Shown in pieces: positions 44,840 through 54,103 of a DNA stretch of 64,000 nucleotides. Below the pieces are notes generated by a model that was not told the origin of the DNA, searched no databases, and saw nothing but the letters and a program-made list of their open reading frames with translations. A program made the translations under genes and the position numbers. The stretch is from DASYTH01 sp035762905 (GTDB lineage Bacteria; Actinomycetota; Actinomycetes; Mycobacteriales; Pseudonocardiaceae): NCBI RefSeq assembly GCF_035762905.1, contig NZ_DASUCC010000041.1:98127-162126 (forward strand). The letters are read 5' to 3'. Numbering within the stretch: position 1 is the stretch's first letter; the number at the start of each line of letters is the position of its first letter.

Positions 44840-46165
44840 TCATGGCGTTGTTCGATCACCCTCGGCCAGCTGGCCGAGCGTGATGGCCGAGCCGATCGGC
44901 CGGCGGGCGAACGTGTCCAGATCGGACTCGGCGACCGGGCGGCCGTTGAGCCGGGCGGCCAGGCAGGCCACCGGGTAGCCGCAGATCCGGCCCTGGCACC
45001 AGCCCATTCCGGCCCGGGTCAGCGATTTCACCGTGCGCGCGTCGGTCGCGCCCAGCTCGGTCACCGCCGCGCGCACGGCGCGCAGCGGCACCTCCTCGCA
45101 CCGGCACACCACGGTGTCCGCGGTCAGCCGGTCCGGCCAGCCGGCCGGCACCGGGTGCGCGGCGTGCAGCGTCGCGGCGAACCGGCGCAGCCGCGCCCGC
45201 CGGCCGGCCGGTCCGGCCGGGACCGCGTCGTCGGGGGTGCGGCCGCCGAGCGACGCCGCGGCGGCGGCACCCGCGATCGCGCCCTCGGCCAGCGCCAGGT
45301 CCGCCCCGCCGACGCCGGTCACCTCGCCGGCGGCGAACACCCCGGGCACCGAGGTCTGCTGGGTGTGGTCGACGGCGGTCACCAGGTTGCCGTCGGTATC
45401 CAGGCACACCGCACAGCCGAGCAGGGTCGGCAGTTCCAGCGCCGGCACGAACCCGTAGCCGACGGCCAGCGCGTCGCACCGGACCCGCCGGGTGTGCCCG
45501 TCCCGGCCGGCCACGGTCACCGCGGACACCTCGACGTCGCCGTGGGCGGCCACGACCACGTGGCCGGTGCGGTACCGGATCCGGTGCCGGGCGAACCGGG
45601 CCGCGTACCCGGCCACCTCGGCCAGCTTGGCCGCCGGGACCGGGCGGCGCAGCACCCGCAGGGGGTTGCCGGCCTCGAACACGCCGGCGATCCGGGCCCC
45701 GGCGGCGGCCAGCCCGGCGGCCACCGGCAGCAGGAACGGCCCGGTGCCGGCGACCGCGATCCGCCGGCCGGTGAGCACCCCGTGCCCCTTGAGCAACGCC
45801 TGCGCGCCGCCGGCCGTGGTCACCCCGGGCAGGTCCCAGCCGGGGAACGGCACCACCCGGTCGTGCGCGCCGGTGGCCAGCACCAGCCGCTCGGCGCTGA
45901 CCTCGCCGGCGCCGGTGTGCAGCGTGAACCCCGGTTCGGCGAACCACACGCTGGCCTCGGCCCGGTAGTCGACCCGATCCAGCGCGCCGGCCAGCGCCCG
46001 GAACCGGCGGTCGGCCGGGGCCGATCCGGCGCGGTGCCGCCAGTACTGCCCGCCCGGCCGCGGTCCGGCGTCGAGCACGACCACCCGGCAACCGGCGCCG
46101 GCCGCCCGCGCCGCGGCGGCCAGTCCGGCCGGTCCGGCGCCGATCACCGCGATGTCGTAGGTCAT
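44840..46165 (-). CDS. D-hydroxyproline dehydrogenase, FAD/[2Fe-2S] alpha subunit (HcnB-like)
   Basis: 441 residues: FAD-binding GAGPAGLAAAARAAGAG (8-24), a second dinucleotide fold (VAGTGPFLLPVAAGLAAAGA), and a C-terminal BFD-like cluster domain with Cys in VVCRCEEVPL and GMGWCQGRICG. Together with the small [2Fe-2S] protein and the second flavoprotein upstream it makes a three-part dehydrogenase of the HcnABC type, which in hydroxyproline operons oxidises cis-4-hydroxy-D-proline to pyrroline-4-hydroxy-2-carboxylate. Last gene of the operon; ATG overlaps the preceding gene (ATGA). Confidence 0.87.
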   Translation of the reverse strand: MTYDIAVIGAGPAGLAAAARAAGAGCRVVVLDAGPRPGGQYWRHRAGSAPADRRFRALAGALDRVDYRAEASVWFAEPGFTLHTGAGEVSAERLVLATGAHDRVVPFPGWDLPGVTTAGGAQALLKGHGVLTGRRIAVAGTGPFLLPVAAGLAAAGARIAGVFEAGNPLRVLRRPVPAAKLAEVAGYAARFARHRIRYRTGHVVVAAHGDVEVSAVTVAGRDGHTRRVRCDALAVGYGFVPALELPTLLGCAVCLDTDGNLVTAVDHTQQTSVPGVFAAGEVTGVGGADLALAEGAIAGAAAAASLGGRTPDDAVPAGPAGRRARLRRFAATLHAAHPVPAGWPDRLTADTVVCRCEEVPLRAVRAAVTELGATDARTVKSLTRAGMGWCQGRICGYPVACLAARLNGRPVAESDLDTFARRPIGSAITLGQLAEGDRTTP

Positions 46166-46428
46166 GGCCGGCCCGACGATTCGCTCGCCAGCTCGCTCAC
46201 CGGCGCCACCACGTCACCGTCGCGCGCCGGCAGCAGGCAGGCCCGCTGGGCCGGTGCGCCGTTCACCGTGACCAGGCAGTCGAAGCAGGCGCCGATGCCG
46301 CAGAACAGCCCGCGCGGCGCCCCGGCCCGGCGGGTCCGGTGCCAGGACCGGACACCGGCCGCGATCAGCGCGGCGGCGATGCTCTGCCCGGGTTCGAACG
46401 GGATCTCCCGGCCGGCGAAGGTGATCAT
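46162..46428 (-). CDS. D-hydroxyproline dehydrogenase, [2Fe-2S] gamma subunit (HcnA-like)
   Basis: 88-residue ferredoxin-type electron-transfer subunit; the plant-type cluster ligands are in LFCGIGACFDCLVTV and the last Cys in RACLLPA. The N-terminus (ITFAGREIPFEPGQSIAAAL) is typical of HcnA-like small subunits. Start fixed by ATGA overlap with the flavoprotein upstream; its stop overlaps the next start. The usual extra Cys order C-X4-C-X2-C is preserved. Confidence 0.88.
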   Translation of the reverse strand: MITFAGREIPFEPGQSIAAALIAAGVRSWHRTRRAGAPRGLFCGIGACFDCLVTVNGAPAQRACLLPARDGDVVAPVSELASESSGRP

Positions 46429-47534
46429 GCGAACCGCTCCGGCCGGAACGGGGTCAGGTCCAGCAACCGCGGCGCGCCGGTCAGTTCGGCGGCGATCACC
46501 CGTCCGGTCGCCTGGGACAGCCCGATCCCGGCGCCCTCGTGCCCGCAGGCGTGGAACAGGCCGGCCACCCGCGGGTCCGGGCCGATCATCGGCAGGTGGT
46601 CCGGGCTGTACGGGCGGAACCCGCGGTAGGCGCGCAGCAGCCGCACCCCGGCCAGGAACGGGAACAGCGCGATGGCCTGCGCGGCCAGCCGGCGCAGTAC
46701 CGGCAGGGCGAAGCCGCGGTCGAAGCCGACCCGTTCCCGGCTGGCGCCGATCAGGATGGTGCCGGACGGGGTGCCCTCGACCACGGCCGACGCCTGCAGC
46801 CCGGCGTCGCCGCTGGCCACGTTGTCCAGGTAGTCCGCGGTCGCCACCTTGTACCGCACCAGCGGCGGCAGCGGCTCGGTGACCAGCACGAAGCCGCGGC
46901 GCGGCGCGATCGGCAGGGTGACGCCGGCCAGCCCGGCCACCTCGCCGGCCCAGACGCCGGCCGCGTTGACCACGGCGCCGGTCGGGATGCGCCGGCCGGC
47001 GGTGCGAACCGCGACCACCCGTCCCCGGTCCGTCTCGATCGCGGTCACCGGATGTCCATAATGGACTTCGAGGTTGGGGGCGGCGCGCAGCAGGCGGGCG
47101 GTGGCGAGCATCGGCTGCACCTGGAGGTCCTGCGGATAGTAGGCGCCGCCGGGAAGTCCGGGCCGCAGCCGCGGCTCGTAGGCGGCCAGGTCGCTGACCA
47201 TGATGGCGTCCACTCCGGACGCACGTTGCGCCGTGGCCAGATCGTCCACAGTGGACATCGCGGCTTCGGTGCTGGCGATCATCAAGCCGCCCTTGGGTTC
47301 CAGCTCGATCGGCCCGATGTCCAGCTCCCGCCACAGCCGGTAGGACAGCAGGCCGAGGTCGAGTTCGGGCCCGGGTAGCTTGTCCGACAACAGGATGTTG
47401 CCCTCGCCTGCGCTGGTGGTACCGCCGGCGAGCGGTCCACGGTCCACCACGGTCACCGCGAGGCCGGCCCGGGCGGCGTAGTAGGCGCAGGCCGCTCCGA
47501 CGATGCCCGCGCCGATCACCACCACGTCGGTCAT
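46425..47534 (-). CDS. D-hydroxyproline dehydrogenase, FAD beta subunit (DAO-type, HcnC-like)
   Basis: 369-residue FAD-dependent amine oxidase of the D-amino-acid/glycine oxidase group: GAGIVGAACAYYAARAGLAV (8-27) binds FAD; GNILLSDKLPGPEL and FRPYSPDHLPMIGP with CGHEGAGIGLSQATG are typical of HcnC and D-hydroxyproline dehydrogenase beta subunits. It should carry the substrate site for the D-imino acid. The gene starts 7 bp after the epimerase gene. Confidence 0.87.
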   Translation of the reverse strand: MTDVVVIGAGIVGAACAYYAARAGLAVTVVDRGPLAGGTTSAGEGNILLSDKLPGPELDLGLLSYRLWRELDIGPIELEPKGGLMIASTEAAMSTVDDLATAQRASGVDAIMVSDLAAYEPRLRPGLPGGAYYPQDLQVQPMLATARLLRAAPNLEVHYGHPVTAIETDRGRVVAVRTAGRRIPTGAVVNAAGVWAGEVAGLAGVTLPIAPRRGFVLVTEPLPPLVRYKVATADYLDNVASGDAGLQASAVVEGTPSGTILIGASRERVGFDRGFALPVLRRLAAQAIALFPFLAGVRLLRAYRGFRPYSPDHLPMIGPDPRVAGLFHACGHEGAGIGLSQATGRVIAAELTGAPRLLDLTPFRPERFA

Positions 47535-47541
47535 CTGCCGC

Positions 47542-48543
47542 TCACAGCAGGAATCCGGCCGGGAACGGATCGGCCGGATCCAGCAGGTACTGCGCGGTGC
47601 CGGTGACCCAGGCCCGGCCGGTGATCGTGGGCAGCACCGCCGGCCGGCCGCCGGTCGTGGTCTCGCCGACGAGCCGGCCGGTGAAGCTGGTGCCGAGGAA
47701 GGACTCGTTCACGAAGTCGGTGTGCAGGCCCAGCTCGCCGCGCGCGTGCAGCGCCGCCATCCGCGCGGATGTGCCGGTGCCGCACGGCGACCGGTCGAAC
47801 CACCGGGGCGGCAGGACCATCGCGTGCCGGGAGTGTGCGGCGTCCGAGCCGGGCGCGGCGAGGTACACGCCGTGTACCGCGCGCACCGCCGGGTCCTCCG
47901 GGTGCACCGGCGGATCGGTGGCGTTGATCGCGTTCCTGATCGCGATCCCGGCGTCGAGCAACCGGTTCTGCTCGGCCCGGTCGAACGGCAGCCCGAGCTC
48001 CTCGAGCGGCACGATCGCGTAGAAGTTCCCGCCGTAGGCCAGGTCGTAGCGCACCGTGCCGTATCCGGGCACGTCCACCTTCGCGTCCAGCGCGGCGGCG
48101 AACGAGGCCACGTTGCGGATGGTCACCGCCGTTGCCCGCCCGTCGCGCACCGCGACCTCGGCGGTCACCAGCCCGGCCGGCACGTCCAGCCGGACCGTGG
48201 TCACCGGCTCGGTCACCGGCACCATCCCGGTCTCCACCAGCACCGTGGCCACGCCGATCGTGCCGTGCCCGCACATCGGCAGCACCCCGGAGACCTCGAT
48301 GAACAGCACGCCGTGGTCGGCGTCCGGCCGGGTCGGCGGTTGCAGGATCGCACCGGACATCGCCGCGTGGCCGCGTGGCTCGTACATCAGCAGGGTGCGC
48401 AGGTGGTCCAGATGCTCGATGAGGTGTGCGCGCCGCTCGGCCATGGTGCGGCCCGGCAGCACGCCGACCCCGCCGGTGATCACCCTGGTCGGCATGCCCT
48501 CGGTGTGCGAGTCCACCGCGTGGAAGACGTTCCGCGAGCGCAT
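47542..48543 (-). CDS. 4-hydroxyproline 2-epimerase (proline racemase family)
   Basis: 333 residues, cofactor-free proline racemase superfamily. Both catalytic thiols are present: Cys91 in VLPMCGHGTIG and Cys254 in DRSPCGTGTSA, which separates a true epimerase/racemase from the dehydratase members (Thr in place of a Cys). It interconverts trans-4-hydroxy-L-proline and cis-4-hydroxy-D-proline, the first step of this operon. Start shares one nucleotide with the stop of the DapA-like gene (TGATG). Confidence 0.92.
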   Translation of the reverse strand: MRSRNVFHAVDSHTEGMPTRVITGGVGVLPGRTMAERRAHLIEHLDHLRTLLMYEPRGHAAMSGAILQPPTRPDADHGVLFIEVSGVLPMCGHGTIGVATVLVETGMVPVTEPVTTVRLDVPAGLVTAEVAVRDGRATAVTIRNVASFAAALDAKVDVPGYGTVRYDLAYGGNFYAIVPLEELGLPFDRAEQNRLLDAGIAIRNAINATDPPVHPEDPAVRAVHGVYLAAPGSDAAHSRHAMVLPPRWFDRSPCGTGTSARMAALHARGELGLHTDFVNESFLGTSFTGRLVGETTTGGRPAVLPTITGRAWVTGTAQYLLDPADPFPAGFLL

Positions 48544-49433
48544 CAGTGCCTCAACACCTTCGCCGTTTCCCGCACGATCTCCTCGGCGTCCGCAGTGGAC
48601 AGTGGCTCGCGCGGAGGCCGGCACGGTCCACTGTACCGGCCGGCGACGTCCATGGACAGCTTGATCGCCTGCACGAACTCGGTGCGGGAGTCCCAGCGCA
48701 GCAACGGATGCAGCAGCCGGTAGGCCGGCACTGCGGTGGCCGGGTCGGCGCCGGTCGCCGCGGTGTACAGCTCGACGCACTGGTGCGGCAAGGCGTTCGG
48801 GAAGCCGGCCACCCAGCCGACCGCGCCGGCCAACGCCAGCTCGAGCAGCACGTCGTCGGCACCGGCCAGCAGGTCCAGCCCGGGGGCCAGTTCGGCGATC
48901 CGGTAGGCCCGGCGCACGTCGCCGCTGAACTCCTTGACCGCCACGATCAGGCCGTCGTCGAACAGCCGGGCCAGCAGCTCCGGGGTCAGGTCCACCTTGG
49001 TGTCGTGCGGGTTGTTGTAGGCCACGATCGGCAGTCCGGCCCTGGCCACCTCGCGGTAGTGCGCGACGATCGCGCGCTCGTCGGCCCGGTAGGCGTTGGG
49101 CGGCAACAGCATCACCGCCGGGCAACCGGCCTCGCCGGCCTGCTCGGCCCACCGTCGGGCCTCCAGCGCGCCGTAGGCGGCCACCCCGGGCATGACCACG
49201 CAGCCGGCCGGTGCGGCGTCGACCGCGGTGCGCACCACGGCGGCTCGCTCCTCGGGGGTGAGAACCTGGTACTCACCAAGGGATCCGTTCGGCACCACGC
49301 CGTGACAGCCGGCCTCGGCCAGCCACTTCACGTGCTCGGCGTAGCCGTCCAGGTCCACGGCCAGGTCCGGGCCGCGAAACGGCAGCGCGGTGGCCACCAG
49401 CACGCCGTGCCACGGCTTGGCCGGGGCGCCCAT
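48543..49433 (-). CDS. DapA-family aldolase, probable pyrroline-4-hydroxy-2-carboxylate deaminase
   Basis: 296-residue (beta/alpha)8 member of the dihydrodipicolinate synthase family with Schiff-base lysine Lys167 (IVAVKEFSG) and Tyr139 (VAYNNPHDTKVDL). The N-terminal GVLVATALPFRG and PNGSLGEYQVLT are found in the hydroxyproline-operon branch that turns pyrroline-4-hydroxy-2-carboxylate into 2-oxoglutarate semialdehyde with loss of ammonia. ATG 49433 overlaps the stop of the DUF4139 gene (TGATG). The next enzyme, 2-oxoglutarate semialdehyde dehydrogenase, is not in the window. Confidence 0.87.
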   Translation of the reverse strand: MGAPAKPWHGVLVATALPFRGPDLAVDLDGYAEHVKWLAEAGCHGVVPNGSLGEYQVLTPEERAAVVRTAVDAAPAGCVVMPGVAAYGALEARRWAEQAGEAGCPAVMLLPPNAYRADERAIVAHYREVARAGLPIVAYNNPHDTKVDLTPELLARLFDDGLIVAVKEFSGDVRRAYRIAELAPGLDLLAGADDVLLELALAGAVGWVAGFPNALPHQCVELYTAATGADPATAVPAYRLLHPLLRWDSRTEFVQAIKLSMDVAGRYSGPCRPPREPLSTADAEEIVRETAKVLRH

Positions 49434-51025
49434 CAGTCCCGCCACCCGGTCAGCCGCACGCCCTTGGCCACGTCCACCCGGAACCCCATGGTCAGCTCCG
49501 CGGTCTTGTTCGGCGCCAGCTCCAACGTCCACCTCACCTCGCCCAACTCCGTCTGCTCAGCCGGTTTCGGGGTCAGCTGCACGTCCCGCACGGTGATCCC
49601 GTCGTCCCGGGAGACCGGAACCTGGTCGATCACCGTGACGCTGGCCGGCCGCGGCCCGTAGTTCCCGATCGTGATCTTGTACGCCGCCTCGTGCCGCCGG
49701 GTGTTGCCGAGCACCGCCTTGCCGGCCGTCCGGCGCACCAGCTCGCGCTCCACCCGGACCCGGTCGTCCACGCCGAGCGCCAGCTCCACCTCCTCACCAG
49801 GGGCCCACGGTTCCAGCGCCGTGCTGCCGACGAACTCGGTCTCGTGGAAGATCGCCGCCGGCCCCGGCCGCAGCGTGTGCTCCGAGGAGTTCACCACGGT
49901 CGCCCGCAGGTAGGCCTCCGGTCCGCGCAACGGCACCGTGACATGGTCCAACCGGGCCGGCAGCTCGGCCTGCAGCACGGTGGTGCGGTGCGCGGAGCCG
50001 TCGGCGGGCACCGCGACCGGGCGCGCCGGCCGGTAGGTGGCCGCCGCGACGCCGTGCTCGACGCTCGCCGTTGCGGTCGCGACCTCGGCCTTGGCCTGCG
50101 CGACCAACTGCCGGAACCCACCGCCGCCGGGCGCCTGGGCGGGCACGGGTGCCGGCATCCGCTCCATCTCCATGTCGGCGGCCATGCCGAAACCGGCCCT
50201 GAGCGGGACCACCGGTTGCTCGCGGTCCAGGTACCACGGGTCCAGCTCCGGCACGGTCACCGCGCTGGCCGGGCGGGCGGTGGACAGCCGCAGGTCGCAC
50301 TCCGGCCAGTCCTCGCCGGTGTGCTGACTGACCAGCCCGAACCAGGTCAGGGTCAGGGTTTCGCCGCGCAGCCGCACGTCGTAGCGCGACTCCCAGCGGG
50401 CCGCGTCGACCAGGTAGGACAGCTCGAGCTCGATGTCGGCGGCCGCGGCGACGTCCAGGCTGACCGCGACCGCCATCCGGTCCGGGGCCTGCGCGGCGAT
50501 CCGGTCGGCCAGCCGGCGCTCGAGCTCGTCGAGCTCCTGCTGGGTCGCCCGGCGCCGCTCGGTCAGCTGGCGGCGGGCGGCCAGCACCGCGGCGAGCTGC
50601 TCGGCGAGGCCGTCGCTCACCGCGGCCACCCGGGACACCTCGACCGAGTCCGCGGCCAGCGCCCGGGCGAACGCCGCACCGGAGCGCCGGGCCAGCGCGG
50701 TGATCAGGTCCGCCCGGCCGGCCAGCACCGTGTCCTCGTCGTTCAGCTCGGCCACCCGGTCCCGCACCGCGTCCCGGCGCCGCTCCAGCTCCTCGACGGC
50801 CACGTCGGGCGACCGGGGATTGCGCTCGGGCAGCACGTCCACGCCGAGCACGGTGGCCGGGCCGTGCCCGCCGGCGCGCACCGAGTCGGCCCGCAGGGTC
50901 AGCGGCAGCCCGCCGATCACCACCCGGTTCTCGCCCGCGGCAAGCGAAACCGTGCCACGCCGGGTGATCCGGGCCTGTCCCGGATACACCGTTACGGCCA
51001 CAATGTCCGCATCCACTCTGCTCAC
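49433..51025 (-). CDS. DUF4139 (mucoidy-inhibitor-like) protein
   Basis: 530 residues, no signal peptide. N-terminal DUF4140-like segment (VTVYPGQARITRRGTVSL), a coiled coil around residues 80-190, and a C-terminal DUF4139 beta domain (WESRYDVRLRGETLTLTWFG, WPECDLRLSTARP, RRHEAAYKITIGNYG). Function is unknown; animal and bacterial relatives are called mucoidy-inhibitor A-like. It is the first gene of the hydroxyproline operon and its stop overlaps the DapA-like start. GTG 51025; 64 bp divergent from the X-Pro peptidase. Confidence 0.85.
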   Translation of the reverse strand: MSRVDADIVAVTVYPGQARITRRGTVSLAAGENRVVIGGLPLTLRADSVRAGGHGPATVLGVDVLPERNPRSPDVAVEELERRRDAVRDRVAELNDEDTVLAGRADLITALARRSGAAFARALAADSVEVSRVAAVSDGLAEQLAAVLAARRQLTERRRATQQELDELERRLADRIAAQAPDRMAVAVSLDVAAAADIELELSYLVDAARWESRYDVRLRGETLTLTWFGLVSQHTGEDWPECDLRLSTARPASAVTVPELDPWYLDREQPVVPLRAGFGMAADMEMERMPAPVPAQAPGGGGFRQLVAQAKAEVATATASVEHGVAAATYRPARPVAVPADGSAHRTTVLQAELPARLDHVTVPLRGPEAYLRATVVNSSEHTLRPGPAAIFHETEFVGSTALEPWAPGEEVELALGVDDRVRVERELVRRTAGKAVLGNTRRHEAAYKITIGNYGPRPASVTVIDQVPVSRDDGITVRDVQLTPKPAEQTELGEVRWTLELAPNKTAELTMGFRVDVAKGVRLTGWRD

Positions 51026-51089
51026 TGTGGCGAGGCTAGCCGACGTTCGGCGCTATCACCCCTGCTGCGCCGCGGATAGGTTCCGGGGC

Positions 51090-53033
51090 ATGACGATGCG
51101 CCGTACCACTCTGGCGGCGGCACTGGTCTGCGTCGCCGGGTTGCTCGTGCCGGGCGCGGTCGCCACGGCGGCCCCGGCGGCCCCGCACGTGCGCGGCACC
51201 CAGACGGTGCCGGTCTACGACTATGCCGACGCGATCCGGGAAAGCGTGTGGGTCACCACGCCGCTGGACAACGACGGGGACGGGGTCCGCGACAAGATCG
51301 TGGTCGACCTGGTGCATCCGCGGGAGGCGGCCGAGCGCGGCGTCAAGGTTCCGGTGATCATGGACGCCTCGCCGTACTACCAGTGCTGCGGCCGGGGCAA
51401 CGAGAGCGAGCGCAAGGTGTACGCGGCGGACGGCACCGTCGCCAAGTTCCCGCTGTTCTACGACAACTACTTCGTGCCGCGCGGATACGCCTTCGCCGCG
51501 GTGGACTTCAACGGCACCAGCCGGTCCACCGGGTGCGGCGACGTGGGCGGGCGCGAGGAGATCATCGGCGCCAAGACCGTGATCGACTGGCTGAACGGCC
51601 GGGCGCGCGGTGAGTACGCCGACGGCACCGTCGCCAGGGCGACCTGGTCCACCGGCAAGGTCGGGATGATCGGCAAGTCGTGGGACGGCACCGTGGCCAA
51701 CGGCGTGGCCGCGACCGGCGTGGACGGGCTGGCCACGATCGTGCCGATCTCGGCGATCTCCAGCTGGTTCGACTACTACCGGGACAACGGCGCGCTCTAC
51801 ACCACCGACTTCGGACCGGCCTGGCTGTCCGGGTTCGTCAACGGCCGGCCGGACCCGATCTGTGTGCCCAACCGGGAAGCGCTGCTGGCCGGATCGGACA
51901 ACGCCACCGGCAACTTCAACGCGTTCTGGGCCGAGCGCGACTTCGTGCCGGACGCGCGCCGGGTCAGGGCCAGCGTGTTCGTGGTGCACGGCATCAACGA
52001 CCTGAACGTGGAGACCAAGCATTTCGCGCGGTGGTGGGACGCGCTGGCCGGCCGCGGCGTGCCGCGCAAGATCTGGCTGGGCCAGGAGGGGCACGTCGAC
52101 CCGTTCGACTTCCGCCGCGCGGAGTGGGTGGCCACCCTGCACCGGTGGTTCGACTTCTGGTTGCAGGGCCTGCGCAACGACGTCATGCGCGAGCCGATGG
52201 CCACCATCGAGCGCACCCCGGACCACTGGGTGAACGAGCCGACCTGGCCGGCGCCGGGTTCGTTCCACCTGCCGGTCTCGCTGGGCACGGGGGACGGCTC
52301 CGCCGGCACGCTCGGGTTACGGCCGAGCCGGCCGGGCACGCTGGTGTCGGTCACCGACGACCCGTCGCTCCGCGAGGGCGCCGCGGTGTCCGACCCGAAC
52401 GCGGCGGTGGCCGGTCGGCAGGTGTTCCTGTCCGCGCCGCTGCGGCGTGACCTCCGGATCAGCGGCACGGCGACGGTCAGCCTGCGGGTCCGGGTGAACC
52501 AGGCCAACACCGGGTTCGCCGCCCGGCTGGTGGACTACGGCACGGCGGAGCGGATCAACTCCCTGGCCTCCGGCGAGGGGATCCGGACGCTGGCCACCGA
52601 GTCGTGCTGGGGCGCGACCTCCGCTGCCGACGACCCGTGCTACCGCGACACGGTGAAGAACGTGGTCACCCGGGACGCCGCCGTGATCTCCCGCGGCTGG
52701 CTCGACGCCGCGCACCGGGACTCGCTCACCGCGCCAAGCCCGCTGGTTCCGGGCCGGTGGTACACGGTCACCTGGCAGCTGCACGCGCACGACCTGGTGC
52801 TGCCCGCCGGCCGGGTGCTCGGTCTGGTGATCACGTTGAGCGACAGCCAGTTCACCGTGCCCCGGGGCACCGGCGCCACGGTGGACCTGGATCTCGGGCG
52901 CAGCCGGTTGGGCCTGCCGATCTCGCTGCTGCCCGGCGCGGCCGCGCTGCCCGAGGTCGAGGTGGCCCCGCAGGTCTCCGCCACCCTGGAGCCGGAGGTC
53001 CCGCCCGAGGACCGGTGGACCGGCTTCCGCTGA
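51090..53033 (+). CDS. Secreted X-Pro dipeptidyl-peptidase family protein (S15)
   Basis: 647 residues: signal peptide (LAAALVCVAGLLVPGAVATA), S15/CocE-type alpha/beta hydrolase with Ser197 in MIGKSWDGTVA, Asp in FVVHGINDLNVE and His in LGQEGHVDPFD, then a C-terminal jelly-roll domain (about 430-640). It removes X-Pro dipeptides from peptide N-termini outside the cell. ATG 51090; MTMRRTT is a basic start. It contains one rare TTA codon (codon 410). X-Pro cleavage of collagen-like peptides would feed the neighbouring hydroxyproline pathway. Confidence 0.9.
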   Translation: MTMRRTTLAAALVCVAGLLVPGAVATAAPAAPHVRGTQTVPVYDYADAIRESVWVTTPLDNDGDGVRDKIVVDLVHPREAAERGVKVPVIMDASPYYQCCGRGNESERKVYAADGTVAKFPLFYDNYFVPRGYAFAAVDFNGTSRSTGCGDVGGREEIIGAKTVIDWLNGRARGEYADGTVARATWSTGKVGMIGKSWDGTVANGVAATGVDGLATIVPISAISSWFDYYRDNGALYTTDFGPAWLSGFVNGRPDPICVPNREALLAGSDNATGNFNAFWAERDFVPDARRVRASVFVVHGINDLNVETKHFARWWDALAGRGVPRKIWLGQEGHVDPFDFRRAEWVATLHRWFDFWLQGLRNDVMREPMATIERTPDHWVNEPTWPAPGSFHLPVSLGTGDGSAGTLGLRPSRPGTLVSVTDDPSLREGAAVSDPNAAVAGRQVFLSAPLRRDLRISGTATVSLRVRVNQANTGFAARLVDYGTAERINSLASGEGIRTLATESCWGATSAADDPCYRDTVKNVVTRDAAVISRGWLDAAHRDSLTAPSPLVPGRWYTVTWQLHAHDLVLPAGRVLGLVITLSDSQFTVPRGTGATVDLDLGRSRLGLPISLLPGAAALPEVEVAPQVSATLEPEVPPEDRWTGFR

Positions 53034-53034
53034 G

Positions 53035-54042
53035 TTACCGGGTGCGCTCCACCTCGTCGATCTCGGCGAGCAGGGCGGAGCGCACCTCGGGCCGGCAGAA
53101 CGCGGCGTCGACACCGGCCCGGGCCAGGTCGGCCAGCTCGGTGCGGCTCAACCCGAACTGCTCGTGGCAGAGCAGGTATTCGGTGTTCAGGTCGGTGTGG
53201 AACATCCCGGGGTCGTCGGTGGCGATGGTGACCGGCACCCCGGCCTCCAGTAGCCGGGGCAGCGGGTGCTCGGCCAGCGTCGGCACCGCCTTGGTGCGGA
53301 TGTTCGAGGTCGGGCACACCTCGACCGGGATGCCGTTGGCGGCCAGGTGGGCGAGCAGTTCGGGGTCGGCGACCGCGCTGGTGCCGTGCCCGATCCGTTC
53401 CGCGCGCAGCTCGGTCAGCGCGGCCCAGATGGTCTCCGGTCCGGTGGTCTCCCCGGCGTGCGGGACCAGGTGCAGCCCGCCGTCGCCGGCCATGCGGAAC
53501 GCGTCGGCGTACTTCTCCCTCGGCACGCCGATCTCCGCGCCGCCCAGCCCGAACCCGACGGTCCCGGCCGGCCGGTGCCGCAGCACCCACTCGGCGGTGG
53601 CGATGCCCGCCTTGTAGCCGAGTGATCCGGCGATGTCGAACACCCAGGCGAGCTCGACGCCGTGCTCGGCGCGGGCCCGCTCGCGGCCGGTGGTGAGCGC
53701 CTCGGCCAGCTCGTCCGGCTCGATGCCCAGCATCAGGTGCGGCACCGGGGTCACGGTCACCTCGGCGTAGCGCACGTTGTTCCGGGCCAGGTCGGCGGCC
53801 TGCCCGACGACCAGGTCGGTGATGTCGGCTGCGGTGGTCACCAGGGTGGTGACCTTCACGTACACCTCGATGAAGTGCGCGAAGTCGGTGAACTCGTAGA
53901 ACTCGCGCAGCGCCGCCCGGTCCACCGGGACGCCCCGGTCCGGGTGCCGGCGGGCCAGCCCGAGCACCGTGTCGATGGAGGCGGAGCCGAGCAGGTGCAC
54001 ATGCAGCTCGACCTTGGGCAACGCGGCGACGAAGTTCTGCAC
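53035..54042 (-). CDS. Adenosine deaminase family protein
   Basis: 335-residue TIM-barrel deaminase with zinc ligands in VELHVHLLGS (His14, His16), catalytic HAGE in LVPHAGETTGPE, GHGTS and the metal Asp in TIATDDPGMFHT. The GAEIGVP and CPTSNIRTKAV blocks match adenosine deaminase, but related deaminases (such as aminodeoxyfutalosine) share them. Its stop is 1 bp from the X-Pro peptidase stop. GTG 54042 start. Confidence 0.9.
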   Translation of the reverse strand: MQNFVAALPKVELHVHLLGSASIDTVLGLARRHPDRGVPVDRAALREFYEFTDFAHFIEVYVKVTTLVTTAADITDLVVGQAADLARNNVRYAEVTVTPVPHLMLGIEPDELAEALTTGRERARAEHGVELAWVFDIAGSLGYKAGIATAEWVLRHRPAGTVGFGLGGAEIGVPREKYADAFRMAGDGGLHLVPHAGETTGPETIWAALTELRAERIGHGTSAVADPELLAHLAANGIPVEVCPTSNIRTKAVPTLAEHPLPRLLEAGVPVTIATDDPGMFHTDLNTEYLLCHEQFGLSRTELADLARAGVDAAFCRPEVRSALLAEIDEVERTR

Positions 54043-54103
54043 GCCGACAATTCTTCCAAGTTAGATCTACACGACAACGCAATTTATTTGGCAAGATCCT
54101 CAC

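Noticed and set aside
54043..54103. c-di-AMP (ydaO-type) riboswitch before the M23 peptidase
   Set aside because: Only 61 bp separate the adenosine deaminase and M23 starts, too short for such a riboswitch, and no hallmark stems are seen.
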